DNA of 64,000 nucleotides from Nansenia antarctica (lineage: Eukaryota; Chordata; Actinopteri; Argentiniformes; Microstomatidae): positions 65,492,969 to 65,556,968 of the forward strand of contig OZ022339.1 of assembly GCA_963989245.1 (NCBI GenBank), in the 5' to 3' direction. Both the position numbers and the translations under genes were made by a program. Within the stretch, counting starts at the first letter, position 1. Every line of letters starts with the position of its first letter. Positions 1 through 10,985 of the stretch are shown one piece after another. Below the pieces are notes generated by a model, which was given only the letters and a program-made list of their open reading frames with translations, ran no database searches and had not been told where the DNA came from.

Positions 1-799
1 TACATGTGAGCGTCCATGGGAGGTCACATTGATGGTTTCTACTCATGTGCACATAAGTGTACACTAAAGCCTGGTACACGCATAAAGATAATCTGGCCGA
101 TTCTGGCCCGATTTCCCCCCTTCCGACCAAGGACAGCAATCCGATTTTCGGATGGCTCTAAAGATTATCCTACAAGATTATCCTGTGGTGTGAGGTGTGT
201 TAAGAGTACATTTCTCCCGACAATCTGCTCAGAAAATGGTCGGGCCGACGATCGTAAATATTAAACATACAACAATATTTACAATCAAAAGTCCTCTTGT
301 GTGTGGGCGAAACTGACAACTCGCGAGTCCGATTGTGACATGGAATGGAATGTAGCCAATCAAGAAGCAAGTTGACTGATGTGTCTGTCCAGCCATCGAC
401 ATATCCTGCATGTCATCCCCCCCTCTCTCACCCATCACTACTATCTCTATCCCAATAAAGCAGAAATGCCCTAAAAACATTTTTTTTTAAATAATAAAAG
501 TACACACACACAAAAACTCTATGCATTTGAAACACAACTTCACTTGTTCACTTTCACTCATCAAGCGCGCGTGCACACACACGAACACACACACACACTT
601 CTCTTGGGGCTGCCATGGTCCTCTCTACATTGTACTATTGGCTATAAAGCCGGTCAGTATGCTTCTGGAATCCACAAACCCATTCCCACTGGTTGCGTCC
701 AAAGGAAGTAGCCCTCTGGGTCCTACACCATGCCCCGGGTCCAATGGGACAGAATGGTGGGACAGAGTACCAAAGAGAGAGAGATTGTAAGAAGCAGCA

Positions 800-862
<63 letters not shown>

Positions 863-895
863 TGCGGACTGGCACTAGGGGCAATGGGGTTGGTG

Positions 896-964
<69 letters not shown>

Positions 965-1150
965 CGTGTAGGGAGTTATTCAACGGCCCTCTCTCTCACG
1001 CCTCCTCAGACCCCCCAGGGTGGGGTTGGGGGTGAGAGGGACCCTGCTCAGGGCAGATGGGCCAGAGACATGAATACCAATCCTGTTCTGTCTGGCCTAC
1101 GCTCACATCGGCCCCGAGAATGAGAGTGGGAACCACTTTAATTGGGTTAG

Positions 1151-1188
<38 letters not shown>

Positions 1189-1364
1189 CAGTCGACAACG
1201 AAGATTGGCAGTGTTCTAGTACAGTCATATTAGCCCTTTGTAACACTTTTCTGTTATTATGAAAAATTACTATGAAAACCATTATCATTACTTTTAGAGA
1301 GCTCTTTCACCATGAAATGTGCGCTTGTTTAAATCACCATCAAGTTCCATGGTGTATTCACAGA

Positions 1365-1600
1365 GGATACACAGATTAGATGAGATGAGATAGAATTCAA
1401 CTTTATTGTCATTGAACAGAGCACTGAGACAACAAAATGTACTGAGACAACGAAATGTACTGAGACAATGAAATGTAGTTCTGTCTCTCCCCCCAGGGAG
1501 AACAGAGGCACATGGTCAGCCATCTTCAGCGCCCCTGGAGCAGTTAGGGATTAAGTGCCTTGCTTAAGGGCACAACGGCAGTGGCACAGTAGCTATCTAA
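1365..1600 (-). repeat. LINE/SINE 3'-tail fragment
   Basis: Contains the motif AACTTTATTGTCATTGAAC and three degenerate copies of 'ACTGAGACAACGAAATGTA'. On the minus strand this resembles the conserved 3' end of fish non-LTR elements (a CGTTGT...CAATAAAG type tail). The following 1535-1600 resembles the 'AAGTGCCTTGCTTAAGGGCAC' segment common in fish SINEs. Similar tails occur at 32365 and 42010. Family assignment is tentative. Confidence 0.45.
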
Positions 1601-1778
1601 ACAAAGACTGAGGCTAGGCCTGCTGTCATTCAGTAATAGAGTGGTTCCAGGATGAGAGACACACAGAAACACACACCCTTAAGAGGCACTTGAACAGACT
1701 CGCACACTCTGTATGACAGACAGACGGACGAACAGACAAAGACACACTCTATAAATATCCGAGAGGGATGAAGAGAGG

Positions 1779-1905
<127 letters not shown>

Positions 1906-2371
1906 GAGACAGTGGTCATCCGCAGGGCAGCTGAAAAAACTGATCTGGTTCTGTGTGTGTGTGTGTGTTCTCAACTACATACTACATAACAGTAACTGAC
2001 AGACTATGAATTATCTTAACATGGAGGCCCCAACACTCCAATTAACCTTCTCTACTGATCGACCCACTTTCCATATTAAAATAACCCACACAACTCCCTC
2101 CTTATTCAAACCCTCTCTATATTTGGCTTAAGGGTAGGACTTCAACATTGACAGGAGTTGGCTGTTGAAGTAAACTGAAAGGGATAGTTCTCCTCAAAAT
2201 CAAACTTTGCCAGATGTATTCATGATACCTCAAAAGTGGTCTCTTTACCACCTCCCCCCACCAAAAAAGCTAAATTGTGTTGTAGCCTAAATCCTAACAA
2301 TAAACAACTCAAACACACATTCATGGGAAAGATGAATGATTGAGGTTCCCTGCACACTTAAGTGGTCTTTG

Positions 2372-2419
<48 letters not shown>

Positions 2420-2771
2420 CGGTCAGACGTGACCTGTGTGTGAGGGCTGAGGTTAGTTAGCCGCGGGTGCTAACAGGGTAACCTAGACTTTGCTTACTCT
2501 TGGCCCTCAGTGTCAGGTGTTTCCCTCCAAGGGGAGAGAGGGAGAGAGGGAGAGAGGGAGAGAGGGGAGGGGGGGAGAGAGGGAGAGAGGGGAGGGAGGG
2601 GGGGGTGAAGAACAACCCCTGACCACTCTCCTGCACTCTGACCCTCAGCAAAAGCAGCAGAAACATTGCAGACAGAAACACACACACACACGCTCTACTA
2701 GAAACTCACTATAAACCTACAGCCACTGACAGCACACTGTACTGTACATGTGTATACAGTAGTACACCCTG

Positions 2772-2807
<36 letters not shown>

Positions 2808-3818
2808 CCTGCCCTCAAAGTCAAGCCTCCAGCAGCCTCGGGGGCCCCTCGGGTTGCTATTCCTCTGCCCCTGACGAGTAACGTGAGCCGTTCCCAGACT
2901 GAGGTTAGGTACCCACATACGCCCACGCCCACAGTATGCTACGGTACGCTAGCCTTAGCATAGCATAGAGAGGAAACTAACCCGTGACATAGTGGACACA
3001 CCAGTTCCTTTCGACAGTGGGTTTGTTTACACGTCAAACAAGTTGCAGTGTATCTGACAGCAGAGAGTAGGTAAATTATCATCACCTTATCATTATAGTT
3101 GGACACTGGACCCTCCACAACTAAGACCAGCCTACACAGAGAGACACATATAGGCTCCTCTAGAGCATAAACATGAACATGAACTTCATTCAGTAGAAAA
3201 TTCAAATAACTGTTCACCACAGCATTTGCCTATAACTCACAGTGATCCCATTTGAATGTGTAAACAACTACGTGTTATATTTCCCAAACTTCCAAAGCAG
3301 TACAAACATCAAACACAAAGCAAGGTGTGTGCGTGTGTGCGCACATATTTGTGTTGTAATGAATCCTAGGGCAGTCATTTAAAACACGCAACGCTACCCT
3401 CCGGCAGTGGGAGCTGTAATGTACTGTGCTGCATTCCATCCTTCTCACACACCTCCTCGTCTAGAACTGCCTGCATGACATGATAGACACGCCATGGGGG
3501 AATGAGGCTGGGTATTAACGAGGGTTTGGGTGCTTGTATCATATTGTTAGCCTCATAGCATAATTGCCTAAGTCTTGCTTCACTTGTGGTCAGCCGTGCC
3601 ATCTTTGTATGTAGTCAAAGAGATGACTTGGGCAGATAGTAATTTTGGAATGTAACAAGCATTCTGATGGCATAGGCAATAATGCACAGTGAATCAGCAG
3701 TGTTAGGAGAGTAGAGTTAGGCAGATATCTCAATTTGGCCAAAATATGACTATGGCAATTATGCTATGAGGCTATGACGATATGTGGTACCTGTGGCGTA
3801 ACAAAGTGTTGTTCTTGG

Positions 3819-3907
3819 CAGTGAAGGCTGGCGGAGCTTAAAATGGGAGGACTGGGAGGAATGGGATTGTAATGCGTGGAATTCCTACCTCCACCAGTCT
3901 CCACTTG
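3819..3907. repeat. Short MITE, 'GAGGCTGG' family copy 1
   Basis: Begins GTGAAGGCTGGCGGAG and ends with CTCCACCAGTCTCCAC, which are imperfect inverted repeats. The same ends recur at 8186-8329 and, less well kept, near 50411-50520. This looks like a non-autonomous DNA transposon; no transposase is present. Confidence 0.6.
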
Positions 3908-4196
3908 TCTCTGGAATAGTGAGCATCTGGTATCACAGGACATGTAACAGTCGGGGGGTTAATAAAGTGTGCTATCTGATAAGAAAGGGTTAATTAAGTG
4001 AGATTCCGGCCAAGAAATTGGCTCACTCACTCTGAGTGGATTAGGCCTTAGAAGGAGTGAGTGTCCATGAACTGTCATGAAGAGAACCTAACATCTCAGC
4101 CTGATGGATCACTCAGCATGTGTAATGACTCTGTTACTCATCATCCTCGCACTACTGTCTGCTTAACTTACCGTTGGCCATAACTCAATGAGAAGA

Positions 4197-4260
<64 letters not shown>

Positions 4261-5048
4261 TAATATTCACCGACTTGGGGGGAGAGAAAGAGAGAACAAG
4301 AATGAGACAGAGCAGAGACAGACTCCAGGTCTTTGCAGCTGTTATTCAGCCTGCACGTTAATCGTTGCTCAATGGGAAGTGGATCTCTTTGTTGGACAGT
4401 CACACATGAAAGAGAAGAAGGCTGTTTGCCAGTCAGTTTTTTGGTATTACATCCTGCAGAGAAAATTGTGAAGGTCACATGTCCATTTAAACTAAAAAAA
4501 AATCAGTAGATTATAAAAAGGATACGGCCATATAGTCAAGAAAGGCAACATACAGAAAACTTCCTGAAGTGATCTACCCTCCCTCCATGTGTCCCAACAA
4601 GCTTCTGAAGCAAACTATCTAGGCTAAATATTTGCCCATTGATCTTTACAAATTGGCTACAAACGTTTCTAAACACTAAATACACACTAAGCAGTTACCA
4701 GGGTCATTAGCTGAGATACAAAGTCACAACCTTATCAGACAGCTGGGTTACTTTTGAGTGGGTTTATAACAGTGGAGCTGATGACAATTTAGGCCTACTT
4801 ATCTCCTAATCTTCCCGTGGCTGGCAGGCAGCAGGAGGCAGGAGGCACCACAACAGAGACAGACAATCATCATCTCATGAGTCACTAGTGTCTGACCAAG
4901 TGAATGAATGACTCGACTACTGTAGGATACCATGAAGCCAACCTCAACTGGAGTGAAGAAGTCCCCTTCAAAAGAGAGTGGAGGAGGGTCACCAAATGGT
5001 GGCTAAAAGGTGGAATTGATTTCCCGTTCATCTTTGAGGTGACAAAAG

Positions 5049-5094
<46 letters not shown>

Positions 5095-5134
5095 AAATCA
5101 CACACACACCGTGAAGCTTAGGTCGTGAGCTGTT

Positions 5135-5274
5135 GGCTGCGTTCGTACACTCGCTCTGAGAGCGCCGGGGTGTACACTGGGTTCAACGTCACAAAGGGAC
5201 CAAGTAATTTGATTGGACAAGAGGCATTCCATGAGTGCTGATCAGATTTCCAGAGCGAGTTTACGAACGCAGCC
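5135..5274. repeat. MITE, 'GCGTTCGTA' family copy 1
   Basis: Starts GGCTGCGTTCGTACACTCG and ends CGAGTTTACGAACGCAGCC, forming terminal inverted repeats. The interior is about 85-90 percent identical by eye to the copy at 36386-36526, including GATCAGATTTCC near the right end. I could not find clear target-site duplications. Confidence 0.75.
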
Positions 5275-5479
5275 TTTGTCCGTCGCGCGCCAGAGCCCGA
5301 GGTCCAACCGTCACTCTGAAGCCGTCGCCACGGGCGCCCAACGAGGCTCGCGCAGATGGTCAGCAGCGCTCTGTAGGGAATCCATCACGTCTGACAGAAC
5401 AACCGTGTTTGCATAACTCCAAATCTAACTCAAACACTGCCATGTGTTGGCACGAAAGTATCACGCCCTCCTTTTGTTT

Positions 5480-5578
5480 TTCTGTATTTTTTTAATGCTT
5501 TATGTAAAGCACTTTGAATTGCCCCTGGCTGTTGTATGAAATGTGCCATACAAATAAACTTGTCTTGCCTTGCCTTTT
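5480..5578 (+). repeat. L2-like LINE 3'-end fragment
   Basis: Contains AAGCACTTTGAATTGCC followed by TGCCATACAAATAAACTTG and a short CTTGC repeat. This is the usual look of an L2-type 3' end (AGCACTTTG...GCTATACAAATAAA) on the plus strand. Only the tail is present. Confidence 0.6.
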
Positions 5579-5927
5579 GTTTACCGATACAATGTGACAT
5601 ATTTTGTTAGTCATTGTTGTACATTATGAGCTGCATTCAGTGACACAGTTGTTTTGTTTAATAAACAAGTTTTCAATATCAACAAACTCATCAAACTCAA
5701 AGGATGAAGTTACAGCGAATGTCAGTGTATGTCAGCATATTATTGATGAATACGCTAATGTACATATTTCAAATTGCATTATACAATAAATGCTCAGATG
5801 CCTTTTGGATTTTCTTTCAAATTGTCGGCCAAGGCTACTGTAACAGAACATTGCAACAATCTGAGGTGCACATTGTAGACTGAAACAACAGACGGACCAA
5901 GCAGGGATAACATCACGCCACACTTAC

Positions 5928-6261
5928 GGATTTTGACTTTCTTGTGATCAAACTTGTGGACCGCATTCTGTATAGTTTCCAGGCGCACTTGAATCCTGCA
6001 GGATCTTTGAAACACCATTCCTGCCTCCATCTCAATCCCAAGAAAGATGTCGCTTGCATGTCGGGAAAGGTCGGAAAGTTGGTGAATTATGTTGATCATT
6101 GTATGACAGCAAACCTCATCCAATGCAGAAAATATAACAGGCTTCCGAAGTTTGCGACCATCCACCACGATGAAACCCCCATCTTCCCCCGGCGTGTGAC
6201 CGACCCTCCCGGGCAGCCTGCTCACACGCCGCGGCTCCACGGTTCTTTGGGTGAAAGGCAT
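5928..6261 (-). CDS. First coding exon of an NHS/NHSL-family gene (partial, gene runs off left edge)
   Basis: A 334-nt exon on the minus strand from ATG 6261 to a consensus donor (ATCC|GTAAGTG) at 5928/5927. It begins MPFTQRTVEPRR, matching the MPFxxRTVxP start typical of Nance-Horan-syndrome family proteins. It then has an amphipathic stretch, NIIHQLSDLSRHASDIF, like the WAVE-homology domain that NHS proteins share with WASF1-3. NHS proteins act in actin remodelling at the cell edge. The exon ends in phase 1, and the next exon must lie left of the window. Which NHS paralogue this is cannot be told from one exon. The frame stays open past the donor to 5794, but that part reads as intron. A diverged WASF-like gene is the alternative, less likely because of the N-terminus. 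Confidence 0.65.
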
Positions 6262-6720
6262 TTTTTTTGACGAACTCCCAGCGAAGCCGAAACACGAAAA
6301 TCTGCGCTCACTACCTTTTTCTAGTTGAACATAAAATAAACTATTTCAATGCTGCTATTGTTTGGGAAGTTACAAGATCCTTACATCCCGCCATATTTTT
6401 CAAAGGATGCGAATTCTAATGTACTGGAGACGTTGATCCCAAAGTCTGTTCAAACCCAGGCAGCGAGACCAGCAGGAAAACACAACTCGAGAAGGAAAAG
6501 TAGGAGAAAGTCCACGTAAAACACGGGGAATCACGGCCAGTGTCGGCCACCTGTGGAACTGGGACGGGAGCTGGCTGCGGGGATGTGGGAGAAAAGTTTA
6601 CCTGCCTCCTTCTGCCTCTGAGCCAAGGCGGGGTAGAAAACCCGGGATGGAGTCTCTCCTCCGGCCAACACAAGTATTTCTCTTTAAAGCATATAAAGTA
6701 TATAGATTGGTAATATATTT
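6262..6720 (-). promoter_or_regulatory. 5' UTR / probable promoter of the NHS-like gene
   Basis: The 450 bases upstream of ATG 6261 hold a CpG-containing, locally GC-rich stretch (about 6420-6660) that would be 5' UTR or promoter. An 85-codon open frame on the minus strand (6416-6673) could be an upstream ORF but has no recognisable product. No TATA box is obvious. The region ends in a long (TA)n repeat. Confidence 0.35.

Positions 6721-6795
<75 letters not shown>
6721..6795. repeat. (TA)n microsatellite
   Basis: About 68 bases of uninterrupted TA dinucleotide after a short T run. It lies just upstream of the presumed NHS-like promoter. Such tracts extrude cruciforms and are length-unstable. 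Confidence 0.97.
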
Positions 6796-6800
<5 letters not shown>

Positions 6801-7165
6801 GTCACCTTCAGTGGCTAAAAATGTCATAGATTTTTCTGATATTTGGCACAAGTATTGAACATTTGCTCCACACATGTCCAGGGGCCAGTCTATTGTCGGC
6901 AACATTCCTGCCATTGCCCACTCCCTTGTCTGGTTGGAAACTGAACCCCTTCAATATATTTATTCAAATAAATCGGAGCCCCCCAAAAAAGGCCTAATCC
7001 GAGCAGTCCAGTTCAGTTCAGTTGGCAAAATCATGAGTTTTGCACTTTGGAGTTCACTCTGGTGAAGTTCACTAGACCAGATCTGCCCCCTTGTGGCAGA
7101 GAGTGAACACAGCAATACTTGCATAAAGTAGTGGCCTGCTTGTTGTCAACTTTATTGGAACTCAG

Positions 7166-7520
7166 CACTGGCGGACTCAGGGGGGGCGACCGCCCCTCCT
7201 GGTGCCCCCACAGTTGAAAAACGTCTCTCTTAAGTGCCCTTTTGAGTGGCAAAAATGCTCTTTTGAGTGGCGAGAATGCGAGGACGTGCCCTATTGGTGC
7301 CCCTCCAATGGTCTAAACTTGACCATGTGCCACCACAGTTGAAAAACGTCACACTAAAGTGCCCTTTTGAGAGGCAAAATTAGAGGGTGTGCCCTATTGG
7401 CTGACCTTCCAATGGTGACTCTAAACTTGACCATGTGCACTGATGGGGTCCCATGTTGTGCAGTAGGTGCCCTTTTTTTCTTTTCGCCCCTGCCCTTCAA
7501 ACAGCCTGAGTCCACCACTG
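7166..7520. mobile_element. hAT-type MITE with 8-bp target duplication
   Basis: A 355-bp element flanked by perfect 8-bp direct repeats GAACTCAG (7158-7165 and 7521-7528). Its ends, CACTGGCGGACTCAGG and CCTGAGTCCACCACTG, are inverted repeats with two mismatches in 16. The 8-bp duplication and CA-TG ends fit the hAT superfamily. Inside is a direct duplication of about 130 bp: both halves contain ACAGTTGAAAAACGTC and AGTGCCCTTTTGAG. There is no coding capacity, so it would depend on a transposase elsewhere. Confidence 0.85.
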
Positions 7521-7903
7521 GAACTCAGTTATAACTTGTTATGTTTCCAATTATTCCACACACCACATTCGTCAATCAACCAACAGGCCATGTTCAAGCT
7601 CTTCTCCCATGACTAATTGTCATAAAGTTGCTGCACATTTCCAGAAAATATGCTATTGCAGCATTTTTTTAAAAACATCTATCTCTGTGGTAATTTCCTA
7701 TTTGCTTATGGAGCAGCTGGCTGATAGAGTGAATTGTTCTTGTTTTTAACATGAGTCACTTCCATACTGTATCCTCCCCTCGCCACCAAATGGGTTTAGC
7801 TGGGAAAAGGAATGTGCATGGTGACGCATCTGACACTGTTGCGAAAACACACTCCAAGGCCAATCTGCTGGCTACAGAATACAGATGAAGTCTGTGACAC
7901 AAA

Positions 7904-8012
7904 GGGTGCGTTCGTAAATACGGGTGCTCTCTGACCATTAACTGATTTCAGTTGAAACTAGAGCGCTCTGAAACCAGAGAAGATTTCCAGATAAATATTT
8001 ACAAACGCACCC
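7904..8012. repeat. MITE, 'GCGTTCGTA' family, divergent copy
   Basis: Left end GGGTGCGTTCGTAAATA and right end TATTTACAAACGCACCC form a 17-bp inverted repeat with one mismatch. The interior differs from the copies at 5135 and 36386, apart from a shared AGATTTCCAGA near the right end. It is therefore a related but distinct subfamily. Confidence 0.75.
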
Positions 8013-8185
8013 AATAACAATTGCACAACCCCAGGGTCAAAGGCATATTTGCTTTAACTCACTGCGTTTGTCTCTAGCTATTAACAACGCAAAAGTGCCT
8101 TGATTTTCCTCTTTAATAAATGCTCTTCTTGAGAGACACAATGCCACGTTTTCTGTAACCTTTGGACTGTAATGAACAATTGAAC

Positions 8186-8329
8186 CAGTAGAGGCTGGCG
8201 GAGGTAGAAATCGTAGGACAGGCTCATTGTAATGCATGGAATGGAATCAGGAATGGCATCAAACACATTGCTCTTTCCATTCCATGGACTCAAATGAGCC
8301 GTGATTTCTGCCTCCACCAGCTTCCCCTG
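8186..8329. repeat. MITE, 'GAGGCTGG' family copy 2
   Basis: Starts AGTAGAGGCTGGCGGAGG and ends CCTCCACCAGCTTCCCCT. The interior has CTCATTGTAATGCATGGAAT and TCCATTCCATGGACTC, which also form an inner inverted repeat. This is a common fish repeat type with no coding capacity. Confidence 0.75.
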
Positions 8330-8384
8330 ACTTGATATCATGAACAATTATTATTTTTTAAAATAAGACACATTCAGGTTGATA

Positions 8385-10985
8385 GAGATGAACATAAGTT
8401 TAATCAAGATTAAATATATGCCCACAAAAAGATTCCTCTTCAAACTCATACAGATCAAAAAGAGCTAAAGCAATACAAAAAGGGATGAGCTTTTCTTGCC
8501 AAGTCATAAGAGTCTTTCAGTTTACACCTTTCGACTTTCATTTGGGGCAAAATGTATACATTTCATTCATCATACTTTACAGTGCATTGATGCTCAACCC
8601 ATGGCCTTCCTCCACATCTACAGCCAACATTTAAACCCATCTTATATCATTATTTACATACAAGGCGTGAACTGTTACCACTTGGTAAGCAAAACGTAAG
8701 TACTTCAGACAAATTAACATCATACATTGACAACAGGCATTTATTGAACTTGTGTGTCTCGCATATGCAGCCGTACCACATGGAGTGGCTGGCATTATGC
8801 ATTTTTAAATTTGCGGGTGAGAACTAAAGCCCATTTCCAATTCTATCACTTGACCCCTTTCCTGGACAGGTCATAGATTATGAAAAGGGAGCAAGTGGTG
8901 TTGGAAGTGTTGGAATTGAGCCTATCTAGACTGTAGTTTCATACTCTGATGATGTACGACCACAGTAAAACCACAGAGGTTGATAAGTGTTACGGTGATG
9001 TTAGGCATCTTTTCAAACCCTTTTTTGGGGGGGGGGGTAACTTGAACCACTTTCTGAACGGGTTTCCCCATCCGAAAACAATAGTATTATTCATTTTGCG
9101 AACACTCTCAGACAAAAATAATAACACGATTCATACAGCTTCCACAGTGTGGGTTTTTGACTTCAAGTGACAAACAAAGCATGCAGATGCTATGTAGGTG
9201 AATAGTCTGGCGAGAGAGAAGGAATCAATTAGGAGATCATGAGAGTTAAAAATACAGCGTTTGGAAGTTGGAGCTCCGTTAGCAAACGACCACTCGACCA
9301 GAGACATAAATAATGAGACGTCTTTATCTTGATCGTCTCTGTTTATTAGTGATGGCCATATTTGAGATGACAATCTGAAATTAATTCATATCATGAAAGA
9401 AAGACAGATACGAATACAGAAAATACTGTGTTTTTTCCGCTGTAGATTTCTGAAGGATGAACGCTGAAAGATGTAACAGTGACATGACCAAAACAAAGGC
9501 AAAAGAAAATAAAGCATTTTGAGTTGTTAAAATGTCAGTTATGTCAGAAATCTAAGATGGCCTCTCCAGTGAGTAACTGAACACAGAGTGGTCAACAGTC
9601 CAGAGTCTCCCTCAGTCCACACATGGGACGTGTCCCGATACTCTAAAGCCAGCTCCCTTTCCTTCATATCCACTGATGGGGGGGAACAGGTCTGGGAGCG
9701 GTTTCCATCCTATTACCTTCACTTGTCCATGTTCTTACAGATCAGTGGAAAAGGATCAAGAAAAGGAGATGAGGAAAGGGAACATTTCAGGACTATTGGG
9801 ACACTTCCTCAGGGAACTCTCCAGAAACAGTGAGACGACTGTTGTGGAGATGAAATACATGGAAATATCATCGTACAGACAAAAATGATACCTATTCTAC
9901 AAGAAAGGGAGAATAATAAATATTTATTTAAATGCTTTTAGACACACTCACGTATTCAGCATTCCATTCTGAGATGCTCGACTTTACAAGGTTTCCACCA
10001 TACTGTACATGATCATCCCCCCCCCCCCTTCCAACCTTATCTTTCCCCAATCCCTATTTTACCCCCCTTTCCCTCCCTCCCTCCATCATGCCTCATCCAT
10101 CTAGAATAACATCCATTCCCTAACCTCATGGAATCTGGAACCACTACATAGATCTCAATAACAGGGGTTAGAACAGCTCTTTTGTCCTGTGACACATTTG
10201 GTGGAGTTCTCACCATATTACTACACCTATGACATCCTCTCAGACATCCACAAGTGGATGGGGGGGGAGCTGTCTGCGGCTCCTTCAACTGCCGTGTGAC
10301 CATTTGAGGAGTGACTGACTGTATGCAGACGTGTGTTTTAGTGTGTTACGCAGCGGAAGGCAGCAATCAGAGACTCTCCCGCTGCCATAGAAAGCCATAG
10401 TACTGTTGTAGTGTGTCTGTGTCACACACACTCTCTCTCTCTCTCTCTCTAATTAAACGACCCCATCTCTCATTGGACAAAAACCTCACTCGTCCAATCG
10501 GCACTTCAGCTCGGGTTAACCCTTGGTACGCTGGTCACATCGAAAAAGGTTAAGAAGCTTCACTGAAGACAAGAACGGCGACAGCCCTAAGTGGACATGA
10601 AGGGCTGAAGGTTAGATGACGTTGGGGCAGGAAGGATACTAGTAAAATACAAGACAGCCGAGTCCTACAGCTGGTCTCTGTGGGCGTGACGACAGGCGGC
10701 AATTACTCTACACGGTCAACTCCTCCCTCCTAGACACCACAGAGACTGCAACAAGGTGTACGCAAACGCACACACACAGACACACACAGACACACACTCA
10801 GAAGTCCCATCTCCAAACGGAGGCCCAGAGACATCTCCTCCTCGTCGCCCTCTGGTGGTGTAGTCCAGAACAGCTCCGGTGGTGCCTCCTCTCATTACCC
10901 CTCTCTTTCATCCACATCCACGTACACACAAACCATCGTCACACATACACACACACACACTCCCTCCCGTGGTCCGTCTCCAGGC
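8385..10985 (-). other. acbd3: acbd3 3' UTR (inferred) and downstream flank
   Basis: No gene is visible between the acbd3 stop codon (10986) and the MITE at 8186. Minus-strand AATAAA signals occur at 9923-9928, 9343-9348 and 8740-8745, and an ATTAAA near 8398-8403, so alternative 3' ends between about 8.4 and 9.9 kb are possible. The sequence is AT-rich and largely free of transposons, as expected of a long 3' UTR. Which signal is used cannot be told from sequence alone. Confidence 0.45.
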
